A DNA stretch of 64,000 nucleotides from Pelagibacteraceae bacterium (GTDB taxonomy: Bacteria > Pseudomonadota > Alphaproteobacteria > Pelagibacterales > Pelagibacteraceae). The stretch lies in the NCBI GenBank assembly GCA_008638015.1, contig VTPD01000001.1:1-64000 (forward strand), in the 5' to 3' direction. The notes under the pieces are model-generated. The model was not told where the DNA came from, ran no database searches, and saw nothing but the letters and a program-made list of their open reading frames with translations. Of this stretch, positions 1 through 10,936 are shown piece after piece. How positions within the stretch are numbered: the first letter of the stretch is position 1; each line of letters starts with the position of its first letter. The translations under genes and the position numbers were made by a program.

Positions 1-2
1 TT

Positions 3-98
3 AGTGATCTTTCTGGTGGAGTGACAGGTGAAATTCACTATGTGGATGCTGGTTACAATAAAGTTGGTATGCCAGATCCAAAAAATATTACTTCTTAG
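3..98 (+). CDS. fabI: Enoyl-ACP reductase FabI, C-terminal end (partial, truncated by window)
   Basis: Frame 3 reads SDLSGGVTGEIHYVDAGYNKVGMPDPKNITS*, typical of the FabI C-terminus. Confidence 0.85.
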   Translation, partial: SDLSGGVTGEIHYVDAGYNKVGMPDPKNITS

Positions 99-165
99 TG
101 ACTATTATAAAATATTGACCTCGGGCTTATGAGTTCCGCTCCTAAATAAAAAAATTACGGTTATA

Positions 166-2247
166 TTATTTTGAGTCTTCTAATGCTTCTTTCATAGAAA
201 GCTTAACTTTGCCCCTGTCAAACCCTACTACTTTTACTGAAACTTCGTCGCCTTCTTTGACAACATCAGAAACATTTTCTACTCTCTTAGCTGCAAGCTG
301 AGAAATATGAACTAAACCATCTTGTTTTCCTAAGAAATTAACAAACGCACCAAAGTCCATAATTTTTACCACTTTGCCTTTGTAAATTTTTCCCATTTCA
401 GGTTTGGCAACAATATCCTGCACCATTTGCACAGCTTTATTTCTAGACTCTTCATCAGCAGCTGCAATCGTAACAACTCCATCATCATTAATATCTAATT
501 TAGCGCCAGAAAGTTCTACGATTTCTCTAATCGTTGCTCCACCTTTTCCGATGACAGCAGCAATATCTTTTTTATCGACTTGAATTTTTTCCATCTTTGG
601 AGTGTTTTTAGATAATTCTGTTCTAGATTCTTTAATCGCTTTTGCCATTTCACCTAGAATATGAATTCTACCTTCTTTGGCTTGATCTAAAGCTTTCTCC
701 ATAATTTCAAATGTAATTCCTGTGATCTTAATATCCATTTGTAGAGAAGTAATTCCATCTTCTGTTCCAGCAACTTTAAAATCCATATCACCCAAGTGAT
801 CTTCATCACCTAAGATGTCACTTAGAATAGAATAATCATCACCTTCTTTAATTAATCCCATTGCAATACCTGCAATTGGTTTTTTAATTGGCACTCCTGC
901 ATCCATTAATGCAAGGGAAGATCCACAAACAGTTGCCATGGAAGATGAACCATTCGATTCTGTAATTTCAGATACGATTCTAAATGTATAAGGAAAGTCT
1001 TCTTTGGAAGGTAGGGATGAGTTTATTGCTCTCCACGCTAATTTACCGTGACCGATTTCTCTTCTACCTGTTCCAATTCTTCCAACTTCTCCTACTGAAA
1101 AAGGAGGAAAATTGTAATGAAGCATAAATCTTGAACGTTCAGCTCCATCTAATGTTTCTAACCTTTGTTCATCATCTGATGTTCCTAAAGTGGTTACCAC
1201 TAATGCTTGAGTTTCGCCTCTTGTAAACAAAGCAGATCCATGAACTTTTGGTAATACACCAACTTCACATTTAATATCTCTAACTTCATTTAATTTTCTT
1301 TTATCAATTCGTTTAGCGTCTTTTAAAATCTGCGTTCTAACAATTGTTTTTTCCACATTTTTAAACTGATCATTAATTTCAACCGATGAATATGTTTCAT
1401 CATTTTCAAATAAAGCTTTTACTTTTTCTTTCGCTTTTCCAATTAAAGATCCTCTTAATTTTTTATCAGACTCATCAAATGCTTTTTGTAAATCATCTGT
1501 TACTGCATCTGCAATTTTCTTTTTTAGTTCAGAATAATCTTTTTCCTCAATTTTCCATCTTTCTTTTCCTGCTTCTTTAGAGAATTCTTTAATTAAATTA
1601 ATCACTTCTTTTGCTTTGTCATGACCAAATTTAACTGCATCTAACATTTGTTTTTCTGTTAATCCTGATGCTTCAGACTCGACCATCAAAACTGCATCTT
1701 CTGTACCTGCAACAACTAATTCTAATTGCGAATTTGTAATTTGTTCTTTGGTAGGATTTAAAACAAAGTTTCCATCAATTAATCCAACTTTAGCGGCAGC
1801 TACCGGTCCCATAAATGGAATACCTGATATCGCTAATGCTGCAGAACTTGCAATCAATGCTAAAACTTCTGGATCATTATTTTTATCGTAAGAAATTACT
1901 GTAGGTAATACTTGCACTTCATTTCTAAATGAATCTGGAAATAATGGTCTGATAGGTCTGTCAATTAATCGTGAAATTAAGGTTTCAGCTTCGGTTGGTC
2001 TTGCTTCTCGTTTGAAATATCCACCTGGAATTTTTCCAGCTGCATAATATTTTTCTTGATAATTTACGGTTAAAGGAAAAAAATCAATATCTGGTTTTGC
2101 TTCCTTTGCTGCAACTGCAGTTGCTAGAATAACAGTGTCGCCACAGCTTAGCATCACAGCGCCGTCTGCTTGACGAGCTACTCTGCCTGTTTCTAACGTT
2201 AATTTTTTATCGCCCCAAGTAATTTCTTTTTTTGTGATGTTGAACAT
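166..2247 (-). CDS. pnp: Polyribonucleotide nucleotidyltransferase (PNPase)
   Basis: 693 aa; RNase PH domains, KH domain ([11 protein letters not shown]), S1 domain at C-terminus; next to rpsO. Confidence 0.97.
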   Translation of the reverse strand: MFNITKKEITWGDKKLTLETGRVARQADGAVMLSCGDTVILATAVAAKEAKPDIDFFPLTVNYQEKYYAAGKIPGGYFKREARPTEAETLISRLIDRPIRPLFPDSFRNEVQVLPTVISYDKNNDPEVLALIASSAALAISGIPFMGPVAAAKVGLIDGNFVLNPTKEQITNSQLELVVAGTEDAVLMVESEASGLTEKQMLDAVKFGHDKAKEVINLIKEFSKEAGKERWKIEEKDYSELKKKIADAVTDDLQKAFDESDKKLRGSLIGKAKEKVKALFENDETYSSVEINDQFKNVEKTIVRTQILKDAKRIDKRKLNEVRDIKCEVGVLPKVHGSALFTRGETQALVVTTLGTSDDEQRLETLDGAERSRFMLHYNFPPFSVGEVGRIGTGRREIGHGKLAWRAINSSLPSKEDFPYTFRIVSEITESNGSSSMATVCGSSLALMDAGVPIKKPIAGIAMGLIKEGDDYSILSDILGDEDHLGDMDFKVAGTEDGITSLQMDIKITGITFEIMEKALDQAKEGRIHILGEMAKAIKESRTELSKNTPKMEKIQVDKKDIAAVIGKGGATIREIVELSGAKLDINDDGVVTIAAADEESRNKAVQMVQDIVAKPEMGKIYKGKVVKIMDFGAFVNFLGKQDGLVHISQLAAKRVENVSDVVKEGDEVSVKVVGFDRGKVKLSMKEALEDSK

Positions 2248-2253
2248 TAAGTT

Positions 2254-2523
2254 TTATTTACGCAAACCTAACTGCTCTAAAACTTTTCTATAAATAGATG
2301 GCTCTTTTTTGCTCATGTATTCTAGTAATTTTTTTCTTCGAGTAATTAATTTGCTTAATCCCATATTTGAGTGTTTGTCTTTTTTGTTTGTAGAGAAATG
2401 TGTTGTTAAGTATTTGATTCTCTCTGTTAAAATACCTACTTGCACTTCAGATGATCCAACATCTGTTTTGTGTTTTTGCAAACTTGAAATAATTTCTTTT
2501 TTATCTATTTTTTTCTTTGGCAT
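2254..2523 (-). CDS. rpsO: 30S ribosomal protein S15
   Basis: 89 aa; GSSEVQVGILTERIKYLTTHF...LGLRK. Confidence 0.97.
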   Translation of the reverse strand: MPKKKIDKKEIISSLQKHKTDVGSSEVQVGILTERIKYLTTHFSTNKKDKHSNMGLSKLITRRKKLLEYMSKKEPSIYRKVLEQLGLRK

Positions 2524-2532
2524 AGTGTTTTG

Positions 2533-3411
2533 TTATATGTTTAAAATTCTTTTGGGATAAAAAAATCCAGATTTTAATTCTCCGAATGCGAGTACCTGGT
2601 TTTGATTTTGGGCTATTAACTTCTTTAGATCAATTTCTCCAAACTCTTCCAACATGCTTACTTTCATTCCGTTTTTAATAAGCTTAATTCTTTTATCTTC
2701 TAAATTTATGGAAGGTATATGTATTAAAACTTTATTAATTTCAAGTAAGTATTTGCTCAACTCCTCTTTTTTCATATTTTTTACAATAAAATCCATATTT
2801 AAAGAGGTTTTTTGAGAAAATTGACCATATCGATAACGTACAATTTTAGATGCATAACCAAATGTATGTAAAGCATAAGCAATATCTCTAATTAAGCTTC
2901 TTACATACGTTCCATTGCCACAAGTAACAAAAAAAGAAGTTTTGTTTGTTTTGTGATGAACAACGCGAATATTATAAATTTTGATTTTTTGTTTTTTTAG
3001 TTCAACATGAATATTTTTTCTGGCTAAATTATAAGATCTTTCTCCATTAATTTTTTTTGCAGAGTATTGTGGAGGCATTTGCTCCGTTTCACCAATCCAT
3101 TGTTTAATTATTTTTTCTATACTTTCTTTATTTGGTACAATATCTGATGAATGAATAGTTTCTCCCTCTTCATCCAATGTAGATGTTTCTTTTCCCCAAG
3201 TAGCTTCAAAAAAATAAGTTTTTTTTGTTTCGGATAAATACGGAATTGACTTAGTGGCCTCACCAATTGCTACAGGTAAAATGCCTTCCGCAAGTGGGTC
3301 TAATGTTCCAGCATGTCCAATTTTTTTTAATTTAAATTTTGATTTTAAAACATTCAAGCAATACGTTGAGGTATAACCTTTTGGTTTATAAATATTGATC
3401 CAGCCGTTCAT
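2533..3411 (-). CDS. truB: tRNA pseudouridine(55) synthase TruB
   Basis: GHAGTLDPLAEGILPVAIGEATK motif; between rpsO and rbfA. Confidence 0.95.
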   Translation of the reverse strand: MNGWINIYKPKGYTSTYCLNVLKSKFKLKKIGHAGTLDPLAEGILPVAIGEATKSIPYLSETKKTYFFEATWGKETSTLDEEGETIHSSDIVPNKESIEKIIKQWIGETEQMPPQYSAKKINGERSYNLARKNIHVELKKQKIKIYNIRVVHHKTNKTSFFVTCGNGTYVRSLIRDIAYALHTFGYASKIVRYRYGQFSQKTSLNMDFIVKNMKKEELSKYLLEINKVLIHIPSINLEDKRIKLIKNGMKVSMLEEFGEIDLKKLIAQNQNQVLAFGELKSGFFYPKRILNI

Positions 3412-3788
3412 TATTTTTCTTCCGTATTGGCAATAATAATTTTTTCAATTTTTTCCGCATAATCAAAAGACTGATCTAAGACAAATCGTAAATTAGGTAA
3501 AAACTTTGCAGTCCAAGATGCTCTCACTTTTTTTTTCACCTCATATGCAAACTGATTTAAAATTTCTAAAGCTAATTCTGACTTTTCGCCTGCAAGCGGT
3601 AAGAAATAAACTTTTGCATGCCTTAAATCTGGACTCACTCTAACTTCAGTGATTGTAATAGCGCGAGATGATATTTCAGGTAAAACAATCTGATCTTTAA
3701 TAAAAAGATTAGCAATAATTTTTTTTAGTGTCTCACCTACTTTTAACTGTCTTTGAGTTAATGGTTTAGAGGTATTTTCATAGTCCAT
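3411..3788 (-). CDS. rbfA: Ribosome-binding factor A
   Basis: 125 aa; ITEVRVSPDLRHAKVYF. Confidence 0.93.
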   Translation of the reverse strand: MDYENTSKPLTQRQLKVGETLKKIIANLFIKDQIVLPEISSRAITITEVRVSPDLRHAKVYFLPLAGEKSELALEILNQFAYEVKKKVRASWTAKFLPNLRFVLDQSFDYAEKIEKIIIANTEEK

Positions 3789-5968
3789 TACACTTCTCTT
3801 TCAGTGGTATTAGTTTTAAAGGCTTCTATGATATCTCCTTTTTTAATATCGTTAAAATCTCTAATCGATACTCCACATTCTAAACCTGCTTTCACTTCTT
3901 TTGCTTCATTTTTTTCTCTAAATAAACTACCAACTCTGCCAGTAAATACCACGGCTCCGTCTCGAACTAATCTTAACTCAGAATTATTTCTAATTTCTCC
4001 ATCTAAAACCTTAACACCAGCCACTTTTCCAGCTTTAGAAACGTTAAATACTTCTAGTACCTGACAAGTACCTTGGGCTTCCTCAGTAGTTTCTGGAGCA
4101 AGTAATCCTGATATTTTTTTTGTGATATGATCAAGCGCTTCGTAAATAATATTAAAATATAAGATTTCTAATTTATAGCTTCTGGCTAATTCTTTTGCTT
4201 CCTTGTTCGGTCTAATATTAAATCCAAGTAAAATTGCTTTTGATGCTTTTGCTAATGTAACATCTGTCTCCGTAATAGGACCTACTGCTGATAAAATTAT
4301 TTTTGGCTTAATATTTTCAACTTGAATTTTTTCAATTGCATTGGACAAAGCCTCTAACGAACCATTCACATCTGTTTTTAAAATAATGTTATAATTTTCA
4401 TCTGGTGCGGCCTCTCCAAAAATATCGTTTTTCTTTGTGGCTGCAATTTTCTTATCTTTTAGTTCTTGTTTTCTAAATTCAACAATTTCTTCAGCTTTTG
4501 AATCATCTTCCACAACTACAAAGTCATCCCCAGCATTTGGTATGCCTTGAAAACCAATAATTTCTACTGGTGTAGAAGGCGTAGCTTCATTAATGAGTTT
4601 TCCATTATAATCATAAATAGCTCTAACTTTTCCACTCGTTGCACCACTGACAAATAAATCCCCTTTTCTCAAAGTTCCTTTAGTAATTAAAACAGTTGAT
4701 AAAGGACCTCGACCTTTATCTAATTTTGATTCAACCACAACGCCAGCTGCAGATAATTTTGGATTTGATTTTAAATCTAAAATTTCTGCCTGAAGAATAA
4801 TTTGTTCTTTTAACTTATCTAAATTTTGTTTTTTTAGAGCTGAAATTTCAGCACTCAATACATCTCCGCCCATTTCCTCAACAATAAGTTCATGTTCTAA
4901 TAATTGATTTTTAACTTTCGCGGGGTCTGCTCCTGGTAAATCACATTTATTAATTGCAACAATAATTGGAACTTGTGCAGCTTTGGCATGTTGTATTGCC
5001 TCAATTGTTTGAGGCTTGATCCCATCATTTGCAGCAACAACTAAAATAACGATGTCTGTAATTTTAGATCCCCTTGCTCTCATTTCAGTAAACGCAGCAT
5101 GACCCGGAGTATCAATAAATGTAATTAAATTTTTATTATCAACATTCACTTGATACGCACCAATATGCTGAGTAATTCCTCCGTGCTCAGTAGAAACAAC
5201 ATCTGTTTCTCTCAAAGAATCTAGCAAAGATGTTTTACCATGATCGACGTGTCCCATTACTGTTACAACAGGCGGTCTGGGAACTGCATCTTTTATTCCC
5301 TTATCTTTTGATAAAATTTCTTTTAATAATTTTTCTGGCTCTTCATCCTTGATCACCTCATGACCAAATTCATTAACAATAAATTCTGCAGTATCTTGAT
5401 CGATGGAATGGTTGATTGTTACTTTTACATTTTTAGATAATAAATATTTAATTACAGCACTTGCTCTCTCTGCCATACGGTTTGCAAGCTCTTGAATAGT
5501 GATAACCTTTGGAACTTTAACTTGTCTAACAATTTTTTGTGTTTCTTCTTGAGAATCGCTTGATTGTTTTTTAAATTGCTTTTCTCTTGCTCTTTTAATC
5601 GAGGCTTCACTTCTAACTCTTATTTCTTCTTCTTCATCCGATAGGGCTTTGGTTACTGTCAGCCTATAATCTCTTTTTTTAATGGCATTTTTTTTATTAG
5701 CTTTTAAAAAAAGTTCCTCTTGGATTTTTTTCTTAGCCCATTCTTTAGCCGTTTTAGGCTTTTCTACTTCGGATTTAATTTTGGGGCTATCTACAATATT
5801 ACCACTAGTAACTTCTTCTGATTTTACAACTTTTACAGTTGGAGCAGGCTGCTCTTTACTTTTAAAAATATCGGATGTTTTTTTAGCTACAGTTTTATTT
5901 ACGGAACTGGGAGCACTGCCAGTAAAATTCTTTAGAGTTAATTTTTTTTTCTTTTCTTTTGTGCTCAT
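3788..5968 (-). CDS. infB: Translation initiation factor IF-2
   Basis: PPVVTVMGHVDHGKTSLLDSLR, DTPGHAAFTEMRARG, NKCDLP GTPase motifs. Confidence 0.97.
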   Translation of the reverse strand: MSTKEKKKKLTLKNFTGSAPSSVNKTVAKKTSDIFKSKEQPAPTVKVVKSEEVTSGNIVDSPKIKSEVEKPKTAKEWAKKKIQEELFLKANKKNAIKKRDYRLTVTKALSDEEEEIRVRSEASIKRAREKQFKKQSSDSQEETQKIVRQVKVPKVITIQELANRMAERASAVIKYLLSKNVKVTINHSIDQDTAEFIVNEFGHEVIKDEEPEKLLKEILSKDKGIKDAVPRPPVVTVMGHVDHGKTSLLDSLRETDVVSTEHGGITQHIGAYQVNVDNKNLITFIDTPGHAAFTEMRARGSKITDIVILVVAANDGIKPQTIEAIQHAKAAQVPIIVAINKCDLPGADPAKVKNQLLEHELIVEEMGGDVLSAEISALKKQNLDKLKEQIILQAEILDLKSNPKLSAAGVVVESKLDKGRGPLSTVLITKGTLRKGDLFVSGATSGKVRAIYDYNGKLINEATPSTPVEIIGFQGIPNAGDDFVVVEDDSKAEEIVEFRKQELKDKKIAATKKNDIFGEAAPDENYNIILKTDVNGSLEALSNAIEKIQVENIKPKIILSAVGPITETDVTLAKASKAILLGFNIRPNKEAKELARSYKLEILYFNIIYEALDHITKKISGLLAPETTEEAQGTCQVLEVFNVSKAGKVAGVKVLDGEIRNNSELRLVRDGAVVFTGRVGSLFREKNEAKEVKAGLECGVSIRDFNDIKKGDIIEAFKTNTTEREV

Positions 5969-5989
5969 TGTTTATCACCTTACTTCTCA

Positions 5990-7534
5990 CTAAATATTAA
6001 AGACTTTTTTTCTAGCACGCATAATTAAATCATCTGCATCTTTTCTAGAAATATCAAACTCTTCAAGGATACCATCAAATTTTTCTCTTTTTCCTTTAAT
6101 TTCATCGTATCCACCAATTAGTTCATCTGTTGAAAGCTCAGCAAAGTCTTTTAATGTTTTAATGTTATCTTCCCCTAGTATTAATAACATTCCCAAACTA
6201 AGACCCTTGTGATTTGCTAAGTCTTCGTGAATTCCAAGCTCTTTAATTTTTTTTGAAATTTCTTCTGCTTCTTCTTGAATAAATTCTTTCGCTCTATTTT
6301 TTAATTCTCCAGCTGTCTCTTCGTCAAAACCATCAATTTTTAAAAAATCTTCAACATTTGCTTCTGAAATTTTTTCAATATTAGAAAATCCCTCCGACAC
6401 AAGTAATTGGGCCATAGTAGTATCTATTTCCAGACTCTTAACTAATTTATCAGTACTAAATTTAAATTCCGACTGACGTTTTTCTGACTCTTCCTTATCA
6501 GTTAGAATATCAATTTCATAATCAAGTAATTTAGATGCTAATCTTACATTTTGTCCTCTTCGACCAATAGCTTTACTCAAATTATTCTCATCAATGACAA
6601 CTTCAATTCTTTTTTCATCTTCAGCAATAATAACTTTCATAACTTCAGCAGGCGATAAAGCACTTTTCACTAAAGATGAAGCATCATCAGTCCAATTAAT
6701 AATATCTATTTTTTCCCCTTGTAATTCGTTTACAATTGCTTGAACTCTGCTTCCTCTCATTCCAACGCAAGCTCCCACAGGATCAATTGAACTTTCTTTG
6801 GATTGAACACAAATTTTTGCTCTACTTCCAGGGTCACGTGCCACTGATTTAATGCTAATTGTTCCCTCGTAAATTTCTGGAACTTCTTGATAAAAAAGTT
6901 TAGCTAAAAATTGAGGATGTGCTCTTGATAAAAATATTTGAGGTCCTTTACTTTCTCTTCTAACATCATAACAATATGCTTTGATACGATCCCCATTTTT
7001 CAAATTTTCTCTTGGTATTAATTCTTCTCTTCGAATAATTGCCTCCGATTTTTGTAAATCAACTATGATATTTCCATATTCAGATCGTTTCACAATACCA
7101 CTTAATATTTCTCCAACTTTGTCTTTAAATTCCTCAAATTGCCTATCTCTTTCTGCATCTCTGATTTGATGTGAGATAACTTGTTTAGCAGTTTGAGCTG
7201 CAATTCTTCCAAAATCTATTGGTGGCAACTCCTCATTAATAATATCATCTATTTTTGCATCTTCTTGTTTAGCCTTAGCATCTTCTAAGCTAATTTCTGA
7301 GTGTGAATTTAAAACTTTCTCTACAACTTTTAATTTTCTACCTAACTCTATTTTTCCAGAAGTTCTATCAATCGCTACATAAATTTCATTTTCAGTTCCG
7401 TATCTTGTTCTTGCTGCTTTTTCTATGGCACTCTCCATGGAAGTTAAAACAAGGTCTTTACTTATGGATTTTTCGTCAGCAACTGCGTCTGCAATTCTTA
7501 TTAATTCAGTACTATCAATTCTATTATTTAGCAT
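5990..7534 (-). CDS. nusA: Transcription termination/antitermination protein NusA
   Basis: 514 aa; S1 and KH domains (DPVGACVGMRGSRVQAIVNEL, AIGRRGQNVRLAS), upstream of infB. Confidence 0.96.
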   Translation of the reverse strand: MLNNRIDSTELIRIADAVADEKSISKDLVLTSMESAIEKAARTRYGTENEIYVAIDRTSGKIELGRKLKVVEKVLNSHSEISLEDAKAKQEDAKIDDIINEELPPIDFGRIAAQTAKQVISHQIRDAERDRQFEEFKDKVGEILSGIVKRSEYGNIIVDLQKSEAIIRREELIPRENLKNGDRIKAYCYDVRRESKGPQIFLSRAHPQFLAKLFYQEVPEIYEGTISIKSVARDPGSRAKICVQSKESSIDPVGACVGMRGSRVQAIVNELQGEKIDIINWTDDASSLVKSALSPAEVMKVIIAEDEKRIEVVIDENNLSKAIGRRGQNVRLASKLLDYEIDILTDKEESEKRQSEFKFSTDKLVKSLEIDTTMAQLLVSEGFSNIEKISEANVEDFLKIDGFDEETAGELKNRAKEFIQEEAEEISKKIKELGIHEDLANHKGLSLGMLLILGEDNIKTLKDFAELSTDELIGGYDEIKGKREKFDGILEEFDISRKDADDLIMRARKKVFNI

Positions 7535-7545
7535 TTATATTTTTT

Positions 7546-7568
7546 GTAAAAAAAAAGGGCCTAAGCCC
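7546..7568 (-). terminator. Candidate short GC hairpin plus T-tract between trmB and nusA
   Basis: Minus strand reads GGGC-TTAG-GCCC-TTTTTTTTT; 4 bp all-GC stem in a very AT-rich context, followed by a T run. Confidence 0.5.
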
Positions 7569-7608
7569 ATTTCTTAATCGTTAATTTTGGCTGAAATTAC
7601 TCCAATAT

Positions 7609-8246
7609 TTATATTTTTACAATAACTAAAAATTGTACTTTATTTCCCAATTTATTAGCTCTCTTAAAATATTTTGTATTTTCAAGGTATTTTGGCTCTT
7701 TTTTTATGATTTTCATAGGTGCTTTGTTGGAAATTAATTCCTTTAATTCAATACTAACTTTTTCAAAATAATCTTGATTATCGGTTGCAAAGAAAATTTT
7801 ACCTTTGGTTTTTAATTTATCCAAAATAGCTAAAATAAAATTAGCTTTCACTAGTCTTCTTTTGTGATGCTTTTTTTTAGGCCAAGGATCGGGAAACAAA
7901 ATATAAATTTGATCACAGATAATTTTTGGAAAATCTTGAAAAAACTTTTCTACCGGAGTTGGATATAATAAAATATTAGATATTTTCTCTTCTACACATG
8001 TATGAACTAAATTAGCAACTCCATTAATAAATGGATCAATACCAACAAAAATATTATTTGGATTTTTTGTAGCTAAAGCTAAAATATTATGGCCCATACC
8101 AAAGCCAATTTCTAAAATAAGAGGCTTTTCCTTTTTAATTTTATCTGGATGAAATAATAAATTTTGTAAATTTTGATCTAGAATTTTTTTTTTTCAGGAG
8201 AAAGCTTTCTTGATTGTAATCTTCCAAAAAAAGTCTTTTGTTTCAT
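7609..8246 (-). pseudogene. trmB: tRNA (guanine-N7-)-methyltransferase TrmB, reading frame interrupted at an A11 tract (frameshift, error or slippage)
   Basis: Upstream frame from ATG at 8244-8246 gives [22 protein letters not shown]; with one extra A it continues ILDQNLQNLLFHPDKIKKEKPLILEIGFGMGHNILALATKNPN into the called ORF 7609..8097. Confidence 0.85.
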
Positions 8247-9409
8247 TAAATTTCTTTTTTAAATAAATCTACTAAATTTGTTTTTTCCCAACTAAACGAT
8301 CCATCTGATCCTGGTTCTCTTCCAAAGTGACCGTAGGCAGCCGTTTTTTGGTAAATTGGTTTATTTAATTCTAGTGAATTTCTTATTCCTCTTGGGCTTA
8401 AATCAAAATTATTCTGTATAACTTTAATAATTTTTTCTTCTAAATTTTTATTATCCTGAAAAATATTTAAATAAATAGATAGTGGTTGAGAAACTCCAAT
8501 CGCATAGGATAACTGAATTACACATTTATCAACAATACCTGAGGCCACAATATTTTTAGCTAAATATCTAGCTGCATATGCTGCAGATCTATCAACTTTT
8601 GTTGGATCTTTTCCTGAAAAAGCTCCACCACCATGTGGCGCAGCTCCTCCATATGTATCAACAATAATTTTTCTACCCGTTAAACCAGTGTCTCCGTCGG
8701 GACCGCCTATAACAAATCTACCTGTTGGGTTAACATAAAATTTTTCCTCGGGACAAATCCAAGTTTCTGGAAGAATTTTTTTTACGTAAGGTCTTATTAA
8801 TTCTTTTACTTCCTTTTGACCAATGGATGCATCATGTTGAGTAGAAACTACTACAGATGTTACTCCAACTGGTTTACCATTTTCATAGACTACTGATATT
8901 TGGCTTTTTGAATCTGGTCCCAGCAAGTTTAGCGGACCTGATTTTCTAGCTTTTGCTAACTCTTCCAAAATTTTATGCGAGTATATAATTGGAGCTGGCA
9001 TTAATTCTTTTGTTTCATTACATGCATAACCAAACATAATGCCCTGATCTCCAGCGCCTTCATCTTTTTCATTTCCCGAAGAGTCTACTCCTTGCGCAAT
9101 ATCAGCAGATTGCTCATGCAAATAATTAAAAAACTCTAAATTTTTATAATGAAATCCTTCTTGCTCATAACCAATATGTTTAATCTGATCTCTAATTAAT
9201 TGTTCAATTTTAGAAGCTTCAATTTTGGGTCCTCGAACCTCTCCAGAAATGATTACTTTATTAGTCGTTGTTAGTGTTTCACACGCAACTCTACTTTCAT
9301 TAAATTCTGATAAGTATAAATCCAAAACTGTATCTGAAATAATGTCACAAACCTTGTCTGGATGACCCTCGGATACTGACTCGCTTGTAAAAATATAATT
9401 GTTATTCAT
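8246..9409 (-). CDS. metK: S-adenosylmethionine synthetase
   Basis: [50 protein letters not shown]. Confidence 0.98.
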   Translation of the reverse strand: MNNNYIFTSESVSEGHPDKVCDIISDTVLDLYLSEFNESRVACETLTTTNKVIISGEVRGPKIEASKIEQLIRDQIKHIGYEQEGFHYKNLEFFNYLHEQSADIAQGVDSSGNEKDEGAGDQGIMFGYACNETKELMPAPIIYSHKILEELAKARKSGPLNLLGPDSKSQISVVYENGKPVGVTSVVVSTQHDASIGQKEVKELIRPYVKKILPETWICPEEKFYVNPTGRFVIGGPDGDTGLTGRKIIVDTYGGAAPHGGGAFSGKDPTKVDRSAAYAARYLAKNIVASGIVDKCVIQLSYAIGVSQPLSIYLNIFQDNKNLEEKIIKVIQNNFDLSPRGIRNSLELNKPIYQKTAAYGHFGREPGSDGSFSWEKTNLVDLFKKEI

Positions 9410-10931
9410 TTTTCTTAAAGAAAACTAGCAATACAGACAGTATTAGAATTAGTAAATAAAAAATTTTATTTTTATAAACACTAAAAACTGTTTCTTCATT
9501 ATTCAGATAAATTTCTGTAGATATTTTTGAATAACCATCAAGTTTTGTTACTCTATTTACGCTTCCATTTGGCAGAATACTTGATGAAAAACCCTGATTG
9601 GTAGATCTGATAATATGTTTTCCCTCTTCAATTGCTCTAAATTGTGAATGTACAAAATGCTGATGAACACCAACAGACTTATTAAACCAGCCATCTTCTG
9701 AAATATTTAAAATAAAATTATAAGGCTTTGTGTCAAGATTAACTGCGCCAGTAAAAATCATTTCATAACAAATTAATGGTAAAAAACTTAAAGTATTAAA
9801 AATTGATATTGGCTTTCTATCTGGACCACTTTGGAATGATCCATAACCAAAAGTAATTTTTTTTAAGTTTAATTTTTCTACTAAATCAACAAAAGGAATA
9901 AACTCTCCAAAAGGAACTAACTTTAACTTTGAATAAATATTTAAAATATTCCCATTATTATCAACTAACACTAAGCTGTTAAACATTTTATTATTTTGTA
10001 AATTAGTAGCACCAAAAATAATTACATGATTATCTAAAAAATTTTCTTTGATTGTATTTTGATAAATTTTTAGATTATTTAAATTTGAAAGCACTCCTTC
10101 AGGCCAAACAAAAACCGTTTGTTTTTTTTTATATATTTGCGGATTACTAATTGTAATAAGTTGGTTAACATAATTAACCTCATTATTTTCTAATAAAAAA
10201 TTTTCTAAACTTCTATCTGGTTGAACAGTAACAATCTGCAAATTTGGTATTACTGTTAAATTATTTTTTTTTAAAAAACTTTGTCCGTAATAAAAATTTA
10301 AACTAAAAATAAGTACTAGGAAAAGTGAAACGCTAATTTTTTTTTTGAGAGAAGTTTGAACACATATAAAAAGCGGAAAAGAAAAAAAGAAAATAGATAA
10401 TAAATTTAAACTATACGTTCCAAATAAATTTAATATTTGAATACTTTCAAGAGACCAGCTCCATGTATAGACAAACAAATTCCATGGAAACCCTGTAAAT
10501 ACATGTCCTCTAACAAAATCGAAAATAGCTAAAATAATTGAAAAAATAATAATAAAACTGAATTTTTTTGAAACAAATTTTTTGACACAAAGAAAACTCA
10601 ATCCATAAAAAATTGATAAATAGGCTGGTATAGCAATTATACTTAATGGCTTTAGAATAATTAAATCAGGATCAAAATTTAATGAATAATGTATCCAATA
10701 AAGACTACAAAGAAAATAACCAAATCCAAATAAGCAACCAAAAATAAAAAAAGATTTATAACTAGAATCTTGATTTTTAATTAAAAAAAAAAGCAATAAT
10801 GGAAATGCAAAAAAACTAATCCAAGTTTGATTATAGGGAGGTAATGAAAAACTTAATAAACAACCAATAATAAATAAATAAAAATACTTATATTTAGTTG
10901 TAAAAAAATTATTCGAAAAATAATTTTTCAT
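9402..10931 (-). CDS. lnt: Apolipoprotein N-acyltransferase
   Basis: N-terminal multi-TM region and CN-hydrolase domain ([29 protein letters not shown]). Confidence 0.93.
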   Translation of the reverse strand: MKNYFSNNFFTTKYKYFYLFIIGCLLSFSLPPYNQTWISFFAFPLLLFFLIKNQDSSYKSFFIFGCLFGFGYFLCSLYWIHYSLNFDPDLIILKPLSIIAIPAYLSIFYGLSFLCVKKFVSKKFSFIIIFSIILAIFDFVRGHVFTGFPWNLFVYTWSWSLESIQILNLFGTYSLNLLSIFFFSFPLFICVQTSLKKKISVSLFLVLIFSLNFYYGQSFLKKNNLTVIPNLQIVTVQPDRSLENFLLENNEVNYVNQLITISNPQIYKKKQTVFVWPEGVLSNLNNLKIYQNTIKENFLDNHVIIFGATNLQNNKMFNSLVLVDNNGNILNIYSKLKLVPFGEFIPFVDLVEKLNLKKITFGYGSFQSGPDRKPISIFNTLSFLPLICYEMIFTGAVNLDTKPYNFILNISEDGWFNKSVGVHQHFVHSQFRAIEEGKHIIRSTNQGFSSSILPNGSVNRVTKLDGYSKISTEIYLNNEETVFSVYKNKIFYLLILILSVLLVFFKKNE

Positions 10932-10936
10932 TAACT

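Noticed and set aside
1386-1580. Plus-strand ORF antisense to pnp
   Set aside because: Low-complexity Leu/Phe-rich translation, entirely within the conserved pnp gene; typical antisense artefact of AT-rich sequence.
9270-9285. parS-like TGTTTCACACGCAA in metK
   Set aside because: Only the TTTCAC part matches; no palindrome, likely chance.
8246-9450. Possible SAM riboswitch for metK
   Set aside because: metK start overlaps the end of lnt, leaving no leader for a riboswitch.
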